Notes: a model not told the origin generated them from the letters alone. 64,000 nucleotides of DNA from Lentinus brumalis (GCA_001792895.1 MARA01000038.1:248001-312000), one strand, 5' to 3'. Numbered from the stretch's first letter, positions 1 to 11,128 are shown. Program-made: numbers and translations.

Positions 1-50
1 TTCCTCGTCCGCTCCCAGGCCGCCACCTGTCCGGTCGCACGACCGACCGC

Positions 51-68
51 CACCTCTCAAGAGAGGTG
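51..68. repeat. Perfect short inverted repeat
   Basis: CACCTCTC, then AA, then GAGAGGTG: 8-base arms that pair perfectly. A second small inverted repeat (GGTCG, CA, CGACC) lies at 33-44. They sit in the stretch where the SEC63-like gene loses recognisable sequence. They may be chance hairpins or part of an insertion edge. Confidence 0.5.
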
Positions 69-363
69 ATGGGCCGCGGAAGTGACGAAGTGTCACGCGC
101 CGAGAGAGCGTTCCCAAGGCGCATCTCTTCGTCCACTGGACGACGGACTCAACTGTTGTGCTGTTTCGCCTCCACGGCTCCCACCAATTCGTCCGTCGTA
201 ATGCACTTAGCTGGAGTCTGTGCCCGCTCGAGGAATGTAGGGCAAGCACTCATCAAAGCGTTCTTGCTCGCTAGAAGAGCACCTCGCCGAAGACCGACGT
301 ACTTATGGGGAGTCCCACTTCCACACGTCTTGATGCGATCTCAACAGCAAGCATGTCACGCAC

Positions 364-629
364 CTCCGTCTCAATTTAGGCGTCAAGAGCGAGCCTCGCT
401 CGCGTTTGCGTATCTGTTCCCGTTGTGCAACGCACTGCTGGCATTGGCAGCCAGAAAGCGACGGTGGCTCTGCGACTCCAGTCAGCATTGTATGTTAGTA
501 TCAGTCCAGCCAGAGCGTACTGCTTGTTGAGAGGGATGCCAGCGTGTATGGGACGAGGAAGATGAGCAAGAAAGTGAGGACAAAGTATGCGGCCATGTTG
601 CCGGCTTCGTCATAGTTGTAATTGGCCAT
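364..629 (-). CDS. SEC63: SEC63-like ER translocation protein, first two exons (partial or broken)
   Basis: Sec63 is the J-domain subunit of the post-translational translocon in the ER membrane. Exon 1 (629-521) begins MANYNYDEAGNMAAYF and runs into a hydrophobic first membrane segment, which is the typical fungal Sec63 start. Exon 2 (469-364) gives GCQCQQCVAQREQIRKRERG and then SLLTPKL, the conserved Cys-rich and basic stretch after that segment. The donor is gtacgc at 520-515 and the acceptor cag at 472-470, with frame kept. After a good donor at 363 (gtgcgt) the remaining 360 bases to the window edge show no second membrane segment or J domain. Either a long or invaded intron follows, or the gene is truncated here. 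Identity of the two exons is fairly sure; integrity is not. Confidence 0.7.
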
Positions 630-1828
630 CCTGGCCGATTGTCTGTTTTCTCCTAGTCACTGGCAAGATAGAGTACAACGGAGACAAGTCCGATAGTCGC
701 GAATGGGAGAAGAAGAGACGAGAAGGACAGACACGTCGCCGTAGCAAGTTGGGGAAGACCGCCAGGTGTCCGCTGGCGCTGCACTTCGCGCCTGAGAGTG
801 ACACGTGAGCTCATACACCGGGCGCCTACACGGTTCCTTCTTATGGTAACAGTTCTCCCAACTTGAACGTCGACTCGATTGCGAGTCCGCAAACGAGGAC
901 ACAAGTCCGTAGAGACTGCTCCAGACGGCTGTACATTGGATGAAGGCAAAGGTCCTCAATTGAAGAGACATCGGGGAGTCAAGTCAACATGTACTACTTA
1001 GTATTTACTTACTTCGCACTCTCGCATGATGAGACTTACTGGAACAGTGTGCAGCGGAAGACGTCAGGCGGCATTTTCTCTCTGTCTTCTTCACCAATGC
1101 TCGGTGATATGACGTTCGCCAGATGACAGACGTATCTGTATCTGCGAACCCATGCCAGAGACTGGAACTTTGTATGTAGGACTGTCCGACACGGGAAGCT
1201 TTCCACAGCACCTTCTGTATGAACATTGCAAGGCAGGCTGATCGAGATACTGTAGGTGCAAGAGTTGCAATCTGCAGCACGGCTAGAGCTTGAGAAAGAA
1301 CCGATACGCTCGGCCCACGTGGGACGACCAAGATGTAGGCAATGGTTTATTGTTGCAAAGTCGTTCTTTATGTATCTCGGCATAGTGCAGCGTGCCGACA
1401 GTGTATAGGCTTTGGAAAGCCTCATCAGCAAATCCCCAAAACGATGCTGAAGGATTGTGACGATTGCAATCGCTCGAAGGTTGGCGACCGATTGCAATCT
1501 AAAGCAATTATCCCTGGCAGATTACAAGGCTTAGAGGGCGAGCTTACTGCTTGCAAGCGAGATGCAGGTCACGGCCTCACTCCGGAGTCTTCCGAAGTCC
1601 GCTCTCGACCGGAGGGGGGACCGAATCAGCGCGACCGAAGCACTCAACGTCCCACTTAGAGCCACCAATTTTCCCTCGCCTGCCAGCAACGCACTTAAAC
1701 CCGACGGCGAGCTCCAAGTGCAGACCACGTATCGCTCCCACCGACCACCACCATCCCGATGAGCATTGAATATTGAGCATCCTGTCTCCCGCGTTCCCTG
1801 AGCCTACTACTGAGGCTCAGACACAGGT
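630..1828. other. Intergenic, no gene seen
   Basis: Upstream region of the SEC63-like gene. Only short ORFs without recognisable products are present. Two copies of an ATTGCAAT-centred motif occur: a perfect 12-base palindrome CGATTGCAATCG at 1461-1472, and CGATTGCAATCT at 1489-1500. Confidence 0.5.
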
Positions 1829-2431
1829 ATGTCTACTCCTCGCTGTTCACCGCTGGTACTCGCACGCAAGAGCGTGATAGATGCTCGGCATAGTGACACC
1901 GATCTAGAGGTTCATTGCGACAAGGCTCGAGAAGGTGCGTTGACGGTGTACTGGAACCCGCACGCCCGGCCTTTCGAGACGCGCTCACTGAGCATTCGTC
2001 ACGCTGGCATCAGTTCGCAACGAAGGTGCGCCTACAAGTCGTTTTCCTACCTGTCATCCCTGGTAGGCATCCGAGTTGACAGCGCAGATGCTCAAGGTAA
2101 GCTTGAGGTAAGCGTTCATCTTGTACGTACAGCACTGGTACGTCTGCCAGACTTCCTATCATCTGATGCACTGAGCCCATCAGAATAGCATATCTGTCGC
2201 TCACTCGCGAGTCGCAATATCTTCCGGCGAGGATGCGCAGTGGCAGGTATGTTCTCTCGAAGTCGTCTTCTCGGTCGTCGTGATGATCGCTGACGTCTCT
2301 ATTCGCAGGACATGTACACAGCCCGATTCAGTGCCGCAGAGCTGCTACCCCGCCGCCGCCGGTCTGAGCTCGTCTACTGTAAGACGGACTCGTTGGTGCA
2401 TCGTATGTTATTGCCTTCCCCTCGTAGCTAA
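1829..2431 (+). CDS. Possible three-exon gene, product unknown
   Basis: Three stretches join in one frame through consensus splice sites: 1829-2107, 2184-2246 and 2309-2431. Donors are gtaagc and gtatgt, acceptors catcag and cgcag, and all junctions are phase 0. The result is a 154-residue protein. I see no domain, signal peptide or membrane segment; the C-terminal part is basic (four arginines in a row near the end). Support comes only from two introns keeping one open frame. It may be the tail of a longer gene or a decayed one, because the chosen ATG follows a sequence that could itself be a splice donor (gtatgt). Confidence 0.3.
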
Positions 2432-4065
2432 GCATGTATTGTCAAGTGCGTAATATAACTGGGTCCACTCTATGCCACCTGTACATGTGTGACCGCGCCT
2501 TCGAACTCGGTTATGGCCGACTGGTTGAATTGAAGTATATTAGTATTGCCTATACGCGTCCCGAATCCCTTGTACTCCTCCAATCTCTTATAAGACGTGC
2601 AATAGAATCCATTGATTACATCTGATTGTACCCGAGTATGATCGCCTTACGGCGAGATTGTGTTGAGTGCAAAGTACCGACGCGAGATATTAATCTTTTG
2701 CAATCCGCCGGGTGGATTATAAGCGATTGCAACGCTCGTATACGCTCCCACACTCTTACACTCTTTTCGGTGTTTTGCTGATGGGGGACCGTAACGCGAT
2801 GGTCGAAGTGATGACGTAACTTGAGACCTGCGGGGAAGTCTGACCGTGTTAAGCGTTGCAGGGGCCTAATTTGCGATCCCCTTCGAGCAATGGTCTATGC
2901 TATTCTACGAGGCGGGGGAAGCGGAGGGTGATGCAAGGTGATGTGGTTCAAATCAAAGCATAGCTTCGGCCAAGCTTCGGCCCGAAGAACCCTAACTCAG
3001 CCGTCTACGAGTTCGATGACGGCGCTTGCACCGCGTGATGTTCAACTCCTCGGTTACTTACTCTGCTGTTGAACGTAACACTCTACTGCTGCTATCGGAC
3101 GTCAAAACCTGCGATGATGCGTCGACTTGTACTGTTTGCTCGATCTGATCAAGTCTTGGATACCAAATGCAACAGAAACGGTACTACCTGGTACTACCGG
3201 GCATCTGTGCAGTGCACAGCTCGCGTCGCCGCAGGTCGCCGCAAGGCTGGACTCATCAACCTGCACTACCGGATGAGGACCACACCGGCTCAGCTTGCGA
3301 CATTTGACCTGGCCCCGGGCACAGTGCCTGAACATATGGGGTGGTGCGCCGTCGTGGGGAATCTCACTGTTCACAATGGACGACACAGCTGCGCCTCCAC
3401 AGCCATCACTTGCTTGCCCGTATGTTTCGTGCGTTGAAGCGCTGCCTATAGCCCAAACAGCGTTAATCCGCTGTTTCATCGTACGCAATTGATCGTGCTG
3501 TTGCGTGGGGGCACATGGCAAATGTATTAGCGTCGTTGCAGTGATGCGGCCCCGGCTTGCTCAACACCGTTCACGGAGCGCACAGCTTAACCGGGCAAGT
3601 ACTCCACGCACCATCGTCAACGGTTCTAACTGTAGAACAGCGCTAGCAGGTGACAGCTACTCAGAAAGCTTGACGGTCTGACGGCTGATGATTGCAAGTT
3701 TAGCTCCCAGTGGTGAAGCAGGAAGTTATGGTCGGAAGTAGTATCGGTCGCGACTCGCGCGTACTCAGATTGATGGTGACTACGGGTCCAATACGCCAAG
3801 GCCGGCAGAACTAGACTGTCCATGCCCTTGCTGTGCCCAGATCTCAATGACTTCACCTCCATCGCCCAAGGCTGTTGCTGTCAAGCCCCTTAGATCGCAG
3901 CGGCCGTCAAGCGATCCACCCCTGGCGCGCTTCGCACCTCCAGCGGTCAGGATCAACGCTTGTTCACGTTGAAGACTAATCCACGCCCGAGGGGTATAAA
4001 ATGGGACGACGCGTCCGGGTACCCTCCAACCCGCTCCTGCTCCAGCACAGTCGGGGTCTTCCACC
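2432..4065. other. Intergenic, no gene seen
   Basis: ORFs of up to 139 codons occur on both strands around 3.1-3.5 kb, but none has a recognisable motif or splice-supported extension. The 3' part holds the promoter of the FAD oxidase. Confidence 0.45.
3995..4001 (+). promoter_or_regulatory. TATA box of the FAD oxidase gene
   Basis: TATAAAA lies 65-71 bases upstream of the ATG at 4066, embedded in a GC-rich context. The spacing is usual for filamentous fungal secreted-enzyme genes. Confidence 0.7.
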
Positions 4066-5951
4066 ATGCGCGCATCCTTCACCTCCTTCGTGGTCCTTTC
4101 TGCTGTCTCCTCTTCTCTTGCGGCTTGGGTCCCACTGAGCTCGCTCCAGAACCGTGTAGACAGCCCTTTCTTGGACTGCCTGGAGACTGCTGGATTCGAC
4201 CCCGTGGTGCAGGGCGAGTCGGAATATGCTACCGATGCTGCCCCTTTCAACCTTCGGTGCGTCTACTTATTGGCGGTTGTGGCGCGGGTCCTTAGAATCA
4301 TACTAACTGCCGTCCATTGCTTGCACAGCTTTGATTGGAAGCCGGCAGCCCTCGTTTACCCCAATGACTCAGCGGGCGTCGCCGCCGCCGTAAAGTGCGG
4401 AGCTGCGCATAGTATCAAGGTCAACGCCCGCAGCGGTGGACATTCCTGTCAGTTCCTCCGAGTGGGTCAGATGCAGCCAGCTCATACTGAACCGCCTTTG
4501 CATAGACGCTGCGTTCGCCCTCGGTGGCGAGGATGGTCACTTGACTGTGGACCTCAACAACCTCCGTCACCTTTCGGTCAGCGGTGACACTGCTACCATT
4601 GGAGCAGGTAACCGCCTCGGTGACGTTGCCCTCTACCTCTGGGAGAATGGTGTGTATATTTCCGTTCCTATCGCCGCCGTCGGTTTCTGACGAATGTCTC
4701 TATTCAGGTCAACGTGCGATGGCACATGGTACCTGCCCATACGTCGGCATCGGTGGTCATGCCGGCCAGGGCGGTTTCGGTCTCCCGTCTCGCGCGTGGG
4801 GCCTGCTTGCCGACCAGGTGCAAAGCCTTGAGATTGTCACGGCCGACGGCTCCATTCTCACTGCGTCCCAATCCGAGAACTCGGACCTCTTCTGGGCCGC
4901 TACCGGTGCGGGCTCCAGCTTCGGTATCATCACCTCGTTCACGACCGTGACGCACGAGGCGCTCGACTCGGTTGCATTCTCGTACACCTTCGCCAACTAC
5001 GGTCCCGCCGAGGCGAGCAAGGGCCTCCAGGCATGGCAGAATTTTGCGAACGACCCCTCGAAGCCGCTCGATGTTAGCCTGGGGCTTCAGATCCACATCG
5101 CTCCTGGTGACAGTCCGTCTGGCGTTGTTTTCTCCGTTAGCGGCCAGTACTGTGAGTGCCGCGAACTGCCCCCTTTCCTTCTCAGTCTAATACCGTGAAT
5201 GCAGACGGTGTGGATGAAGCCAAGGTCAACGCAACCTTCGCTCCCCTTCTGGCCGAGCTCGGCCAGCCCTCTGCGACTTTCATTCAGACACAGGACTGGA
5301 TAACCTCCGTTCTCTTCCTTGCCGGCACCACTGGCCTCGACAGCCTGAACACTACGCTCGCACCCGACACTCACGATGACTTCTATGCGACGTCGACATT
5401 CGTCAGCCTGGACGAGCCGCTCGGATCCCCCTCGACGGACGCCGTCATGGAGTACTTCTACGGACCTGGCGCGACCAGCGAGGTCGCGTGGTTCGTCATC
5501 TTGTGAGTGCACAGCTCCAAACATCAGCTAGGTCATGCGCTGACGAGTGCGATTATAGCGACCTTTACGGCGGTGGCGAATCTGTCATCAACAAGGTTGG
5601 CGCCGATTACAACGCGTTCAACGCCCGCGACGCGCTCTATTCGATCCAGTACTACGGCACGATTCCAAACTCTGTCTCTGACGCGGATGGCATATCCTTC
5701 ATCCAAGGTATGAAGGCGGCGATCGAGGACAACCAGCCACAGACTTTCTTCAAGGAATACGGTATGTCGCCCTCTTGCCTCCCCTAAGCTTGATACTGAT
5801 GTGGGGCGTGTCTGCAGTTAACTACATCGACAGCACGTACACCGCGGACTTCGCACACCAGAAGTACTACCCGACTCACACTGCCCGCCTCACGGACCTG
5901 AAGAACAAGTACGACCCGAACCGCGTCATCCACCACCCGCAGGACTTCTAA
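4066..5951 (+). CDS. Secreted FAD-linked oxidase, berberine-bridge/glucooligosaccharide oxidase type
   Basis: Predicted extracellular flavoenzyme that oxidises a carbohydrate or alcohol-type substrate with O2; the substrate cannot be told from sequence. Seven exons (4066-4256, 4329-4447, 4506-4649, 4708-5151, 5205-5502, 5559-5761, 5818-5951) splice to 510 residues. A hydrophobic signal peptide covers residues 1-19. The FAD_binding_4 domain follows, with ARSGGHS (His102) and AHGTCPYVG (Cys161). These are the two positions that carry bicovalent FAD in this family, so double covalent attachment is likely. A C-terminal BBE domain ends with NYIDSTYTADFAHQKYY and the closing KYDPNRVIHHPQDF. The gene has its own TATA box and looks intact. 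Alternatives are other members of the VAO/BBE superfamily. Confidence 0.88.
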
Positions 5952-6487
5952 ACGAAAGACCCTGCATCTGGGGGAGATGAATACGGGGCGCCCTATCAAC
6001 GACACTCCACCCTTGACACACAATCGCTTGTGGCACTTGTCACGGGCTATTTCATCACGGACTTGCACTTGTACCATTCTGTTCTTGCCTAATGGCGCAT
6101 TGAGATAGCTTACTCACAAGTGACACGCGTTCAGATATTAACCACATAGCTGTACTTACTCTTGTTGCGGATTCTACATGGACTTTATAATTAATGTTAC
6201 CCGCATGTATATCAATTGCTGACCGTGTGGAATGCTCTGCTTGACAATTTCACCGTTATGAATCCCCTTTCCAACATCGGGAGTCAGAAGTACTTAAGTT
6301 GGAAGTAAGAGTATGTATCGGAGTTGTGCACAGGCGGCCCGAGAACGCGATGATGTGCAGAAGCGCCAAAGGACATGGACTCTCAACTCCGCCTTCCTCC
6401 ACCACCACTGGCACCCACGTACCTTGACCCTCCTCTGAAGTCTGCTTCCCAACCACTCTTCCAAGCTTAACTCTCACCTCGCGCGAT
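5952..6487. other. Intergenic, FAD oxidase 3' end to coilin-like 5' end
   Basis: AT-richer stretch between two plus-strand genes. No ORF of note. Confidence 0.5.
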
Positions 6488-8368
6488 ATGCGCGTAAAAA
6501 TCGAAAGCGTCGCGCCTTTGCCTCATGTGAAGGCTTGGTTTAGTGCCCAAGCTCTCCCGACCATCCACGACCTCAAGATATCCCTATGTTCCGACCTCTT
6601 CGCGTTCAAGCATGCTTCAATCGACGCAGAAGACATTGTTCTGATACTTGACGACTTTGAGCTCCTTGACTCCAGTCCGACTGATGTTGTGCGCGATGGA
6701 GACCTCATCATGTACGTCCGCCTCCGCTTTGCCCTTCCTTCCTTCCAATGAAGGCCCTCATGCAGCCCTATGTCTCGCGCCTAGTGTCAAGAAGACCCCT
6801 TTATCTACACATCACAAACGTAAAGCTGCTGGCCAAGGTACGTGCCACTTCCATCCCCTCTTGCGTTTGCGCCAGTTCACGCCGACACAATCGTTGTAAT
6901 GGCAGACACAAGCAGCCAGCCAAGGAAACGTTCCAAGACAGACAACGGGAAAGCCTTGCCCAAGCCACCAACCACACGCTTGAAAGGACGGGCCCCTTCT
7001 CCATCATCTTCGGAGTCGTCCTCAGGATCCAGCTCAGAATCTAGTTCGGACTCTGATAGCAGTACTTCCGATTCAGAGTCTTCGGATTCTGACTCTTCCT
7101 CTTCCTCGTCTTCGTCTTCTTCAAGTAATTCGTCGTCCAGTACATCCTCTGCCAAGTCTTCAAAAAAGAAGCTCGTCAATGGCGATACGGGAAAACCCAA
7201 GTCGAAGTCGTGAGCGCTCTTCAGGTCCGCTCACACATTGCATACCCATCGAACTTCTTTGTACAGCACACCTCCGGTTCCACCCGGCTTGGGGAAGCCC
7301 TCTACCCACAGTCGGAACCTCCGTCGACGCCGTAAGAAGATGTACGAGCGCTTAACGGCGACAGCGGAGCCCACTAGCGTGAACGAGGTACCTCTCGGAA
7401 TGCGCGCACAAACTGTGGACCCTTCCGCACGCAGACAGGCGACTTCTCCCTCCGTTGAGCCAGAGCTATTGCAGTCCCAGAAAGGCAAAGGCAAGGAGAG
7501 AGAACGCGACCTCGGCGAGCCGGCGGAGCCACCTCAGTTCCTGATGGCCTCACTTCAGAATAAGAACAAGCGGCGCGGCTTCAAGGACGCTCTCTCGCGG
7601 GGTGTTCCCGCGAAGATCACTTTCACTGAGGGCCAAGATACTGCGATGGAGACGGACGCAGATGCTATCATGGTTGAAGCGACGCTCCAAGTTCCGACCT
7701 CGGCGAAGACCCATTACCCGCGCCTGATCCCGCCTTCAGAGAGGCAAGAGCTCGGCCAGCTCCCTCCGAACGTGTTTGTCACGAGCGTTGATGTCGAGGA
7801 GGGCATGTGGCCGTCGAAGCGGAAGAACAAGAAGCGGAAGAAGCCTCAGCACCCCGAGGAAACGTCCGTACAGGAGGAGCAGGACCCATACCCTAACGGT
7901 CTCCCATACGACGACGAGGCGGCAGCTGCAATGCAACCGGCGGCGTCCAAGGATGTAGCCGGCTCGGCTACGGCATCCGGGGGGATGACCGAACGCGCTG
8001 CAATTGCTGCGAAGTTCGACTCGCTGACCAAAATCACTGACAAGGCTCAAGTAGCCGCTGGGTCAACCATCGCATGGACGGTGCGTTGGTCGGTCGCCTG
8101 TAGAAGTATTTTCGGCTCACTGATCGTGCTTCAGGGCCTCGGTATCAATATGGATACCCTCACGCCCGAGTTACTCCTGCACATCGCACGCGTGACCCGC
8201 GTTGACGAAGAACGGCTTGCTTTGCAGCTCTTCGCGGAGAATGGCGCAGCAGGGGCGTCTTTCGGCGGCCCCGTCGACGGCGATGAAGAGTCCGAAGGAC
8301 CAGTAGAGGAGGAATTCGGCTGGGGTGAGGTCATCCAGGGAGACTTCAGACTTGTCGCGTCGCAGTAA
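6488..8368 (+). CDS. Coilin-like nuclear protein
   Basis: Coilin is the scaffold of Cajal bodies, the nuclear sites of snRNP maturation. Five exons (6488-6711, 6785-6837, 6906-7209, 7267-8080, 8135-8368) splice cleanly to 542 residues. The N-terminal ~75 residues look like the ubiquitin-like coilin self-association domain (MRVKIESVAPLPHVKAW, ending DDFELLDSSPTDVVRDGDLI). A basic patch (PRKRSK) and a long Ser/Asp/Glu-rich tract follow (about 115-180), then further Lys/Arg-rich segments (RRRRKK; KRKNKKRKK). The last ~140 residues hold YPRLIPPSERQ, FDSLTKITDKAQV and AWTGLGINMDTLTPELLL. I take these for the divergent Tudor-like end, but the match is weak. If not coilin, it is still a nuclear low-complexity protein. 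Confidence 0.5.
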
Positions 8369-8497
8369 CGTTCGTGCATTGGTGGATATTGAAGCTCGGA
8401 TATCTGACCTGCAGACGAATACTATTGCTACAATCCGCCTACATAAACAAATCGAAGGTGTATCATTACATCAAGACTTAAGAGCACCGGAAACCGA

Positions 8498-10363
8498 TCA
8501 GAAATACACCATGACAGCGCCAATGCCTTTCCACTCCTCAATCGCCCTGCGGACCTCGCACAAGAGGGCCTCCACGATCGGGTGATGTCCCGGCTCGTTT
8601 TGCCAGATCGCGAACCGCTCCGCGCGGTCGCTCCGGCTGACGGGAACACAGAGCACAAGTGAGTCAGATGAGTCTCGCTTAGTAACACGCAGTGGAGCCC
8701 AAGGTCTCTCAAGGGGATGAGGGACGCATCGCGAACTGCCAGACGAGCCGTGCACCTCCGCAGAGACCGCGGAGATGCCACTAGTCCTGCTAGAAGGATC
8801 CTGGGCGAGCCAGCGAAGAGACCGGCTCTTGAGGCTCAGCGGCGGAGTGCTTGTCTTCAGTCCGGGACCGTCCGCGTTCGCGAGCGGAAGCCGACTCGAC
8901 GCCAGGAGACCGTCTTGCACAGACAGCCCCTCGAGCTTGTCATTCGCCTGTGCGAGGTCGAGTGCGCCGCGAGAAGGCAGTGAGCTGATATACGGGGACG
9001 TCCCGTCGGCGGGATCTGTCACGGACTTGAGAGACGCGCCAGAGGTAGAGGTCGACCAGGCCGAGCGTGGAATGCCGGTATCGCTAGCCGAGAAGACGTA
9101 TGCAGAGGCGGAGGCAGCGCGACCGCCCACGGCGTGGCCCTTCTTGTGCGGTTTGGTCGGGCTATGATGGTGTGGGCCCTGCCGCAGAGAGGTGTCTGAG
9201 TCGGACTCCGGAAACGCGATCTGAAAGCCGTAGTCCGCATAGATGGCTTGCCGCCGGAGGGCGAACCTGCGATCGCTAGGAGACGGCATGTTGTACGCTG
9301 AGCCGAAGCTCATCTCTGTGGCGCGTCGGCTCAGCATGGATCGCATGCTGTCGCTCGGAGCTGGACGAGGAGCTGAGTTGTTGGACCTTTCTGAGTGCAC
9401 GGAGTACGACGAGAGAGACGAGTCCAGCAGGATATGGCTGCTAGAAGATGAATGGGCCTTTTCTGGCGACGGCACGCAGTCGTGGTGGTTGTCTGCGCCG
9501 CCACTGGCTGATTCAGAATCGTCGACGAGGAGCGAGTCCACAAGAGCACGGTCCTCATGGCTCGCATGAACGCGATCGTCGTAGTCGTCGTCATAGCTCG
9601 TATCTTCCTCGCCTCCCTCGAGGTCTGCAAGTGAGGCACTCGGCTGTGATGTTTGCAAAAGCAGAGCGTCTTCGAGGACCTGCTCGGTGAGGGCGACATC
9701 GTCAATCTCGCAGAACTCTTGCGTTGACTTGTATATTGACGAGAAGCGTTTGGACTTGCTAGACTGTTCATTAACGAGTGTGTAGGAGGAGGCCTGTGGG
9801 GATGATACGTAGTCGAGGTCGACTTGAGAAGGGCGATAGGACTCGAACACCGGGGACTGTAGAGCGTCAGATATAAGACCCTCGATGATGCTCCGTTCGG
9901 GCTTGGGCTCATCGTCATCTTGAACCGGATCGGGGGACTGGGACAACGTCTCAGCGTATGTACGCCCGAAACTCGTATGTAGACTCACCACGTCGAAATC
10001 GTACAGACTCGGGCTCCTCGCCGAGTAGACGCTCTCCGTCTCTCCACCGTCGTCGCATTCCTTGAATCTCCACGTCGTCGAGGGCTTCGGACTGAGACTT
10101 GATCCCGCGCCTAAGCGTCGCCTGCCGGCAGGAACGAGATGAAAGCGATGCGGGATGGGCGACTTCTCGATCTCCTTCGTGCGCATCGTCTTGGTGCGCG
10201 AGCGTCCGCGGGTCCCATCCGGGTCGGCGATCGACGAGATCGTACAAGTGCTACCAGTGAGGGCTAGAGAGTAGACACTGCGGTGATCCAGAGACTCAGC
10301 GGACGGGAGGATGCCCAGCCCATCCGCGCAGGACGTGAAGGGTGAGAGCCCGCCAGTAGTCAT
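8498..10363 (-). CDS. Large Ser/Asp-rich orphan protein, single exon
   Basis: A 621-codon uninterrupted frame from ATG at 10363 to the stop at 8498. I do not recognise the family. Most of the chain is low-complexity (Ser, Asp, Pro), with acidic blocks such as DTSYDDDYDD, and looks disordered. The last ~75 residues are more ordered: RPWAPLRVTKRDSSDS, LVLCVPVSRSDRAERFAIW, then VEALLCEVRRAIEEWKG and VMVYF. There is no signal peptide or membrane segment. Long length and lack of introns in an intron-rich neighbourhood are unusual. Codon use resembles its neighbours. It converges tail-to-tail with the coilin-like gene (129-base gap). Confidence 0.7.
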   Translation of the reverse strand: MTTGGLSPFTSCADGLGILPSAESLDHRSVYSLALTGSTCTISSIADPDGTRGRSRTKTMRTKEIEKSPIPHRFHLVPAGRRRLGAGSSLSPKPSTTWRFKECDDGGETESVYSARSPSLYDFDVVSLHTSFGRTYAETLSQSPDPVQDDDEPKPERSIIEGLISDALQSPVFESYRPSQVDLDYVSSPQASSYTLVNEQSSKSKRFSSIYKSTQEFCEIDDVALTEQVLEDALLLQTSQPSASLADLEGGEEDTSYDDDYDDRVHASHEDRALVDSLLVDDSESASGGADNHHDCVPSPEKAHSSSSSHILLDSSLSSYSVHSERSNNSAPRPAPSDSMRSMLSRRATEMSFGSAYNMPSPSDRRFALRRQAIYADYGFQIAFPESDSDTSLRQGPHHHSPTKPHKKGHAVGGRAASASAYVFSASDTGIPRSAWSTSTSGASLKSVTDPADGTSPYISSLPSRGALDLAQANDKLEGLSVQDGLLASSRLPLANADGPGLKTSTPPLSLKSRSLRWLAQDPSSRTSGISAVSAEVHGSSGSSRCVPHPLERPWAPLRVTKRDSSDSLVLCVPVSRSDRAERFAIWQNEPGHHPIVEALLCEVRRAIEEWKGIGAVMVYF

Positions 10364-10653
10364 GGTTGTCGAGTCGAGCAGGAGTCGATTATATGCAACA
10401 CGGGAGCTAGGTCATCCAGGACTCGAGCAAGGTCAGAGAGAGTTGGCCAGGACTTGCGGGTGGGACGTGAGTGCTTGAGGGCAAGGAGGACGGACTCGGA
10501 CCACGTCCAGGTCGCTCCGACTTCGCAACCCCGTCACAGTGACAAACCACATTGGGACACGTGGGTCCCGCTGAACGAACGCAGCGGAATATGTACGCAG
10601 GCAAGAAGCCGCCATGATATTGTGAGGTATCATTCAGTCCATGGATGCCTCCC
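10364..10653. other. Upstream region of the 621-residue orphan
   Basis: A minus-strand frame of about 60 codons (near 10615-10435) starts MAASCLRTYSAAFVQRD, but it has no splice-supported link to a gene. No promoter element was identified. Confidence 0.3.
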
Positions 10654-10761
10654 TTAACTCGAAGTGGTCCCTTCCGCCCCAGACCGTAGCTCGGTCAGGA
10701 GATCCTGAAGTCTCTTTCGGAGCTTCTTTACGAGCTCATCATCGTCCGCAGAGGGAGGTGG
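10654..10761 (-). pseudogene. Possible terminal exon of a small, unresolved gene
   Basis: A 35-codon segment after a tag acceptor reads PPPSADDDELVKKLRKRLQ and ends TSS plus stop; it looks like a charged coiled-coil tail. Upstream on the same strand, an 18-base micro-exon candidate (TIDEAE, 10903-10886) is flanked by ctcag and gtacgc in matching phase. Beyond that, no continuous gene can be built without very short introns. It may be the last exon of a small divergent partner of MED10, or a remnant. Confidence 0.25.
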
Positions 10762-10969
10762 CTACGGTGATGATCAGTACGGGGTGAGTAACACGCGTAT
10801 ATAGACGTGCTCACAAGCTGGTCCAGGAGATACTATGGCGATCCCAACATTGAGTCACTAGCGGCGCATTAGACTTCAGGCCAGCGTACCTCTGCTTCAT
10901 CTATAGTCTGAGCAAAATCATTAGCAAGCGACAAGAGAAGGAAACAGAGGACGATTCTCTACCAATATT

Positions 10970-11128
10970 ATGGGCCCGCTAGCGAAGAGGGCGTTGAGAT
11001 CGCTCTATCGCGTTGATCTAGAGGAGCCGTGGAGCTCACCGATTCATTTCAAACTTGATCCTGATGAGTACTTGCTGGATACCTTGACACTGATAGGCTT
11101 GATTACCTCACCTATAGACCGAGAATAA
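10970..11128 (+). pseudogene. Short ORF that looks like a gene remnant
   Basis: A 52-codon frame reads MGPLAKRALRSLYRVDLEEP, then HFKLDPDEYLLDTLTLIG and LITSPIDRE before a stop. After the stop the same frame continues YFK, crosses a good intron (gtacgt to ctgcag) and reads EVDGSW before another stop. The alternating hydrophobic pattern resembles a beta-rich (OB-fold-like) segment, but I cannot name a family. It overlaps the minus-strand candidate above, so at most one of the two is a real gene. Confidence 0.25.

Noticed and set aside
66..530. 154-codon plus-strand ORF at the left edge
   Set aside because: It is antisense to the SEC63-like exon 2 and its introns; the minus-strand translation is clearly the conserved one.
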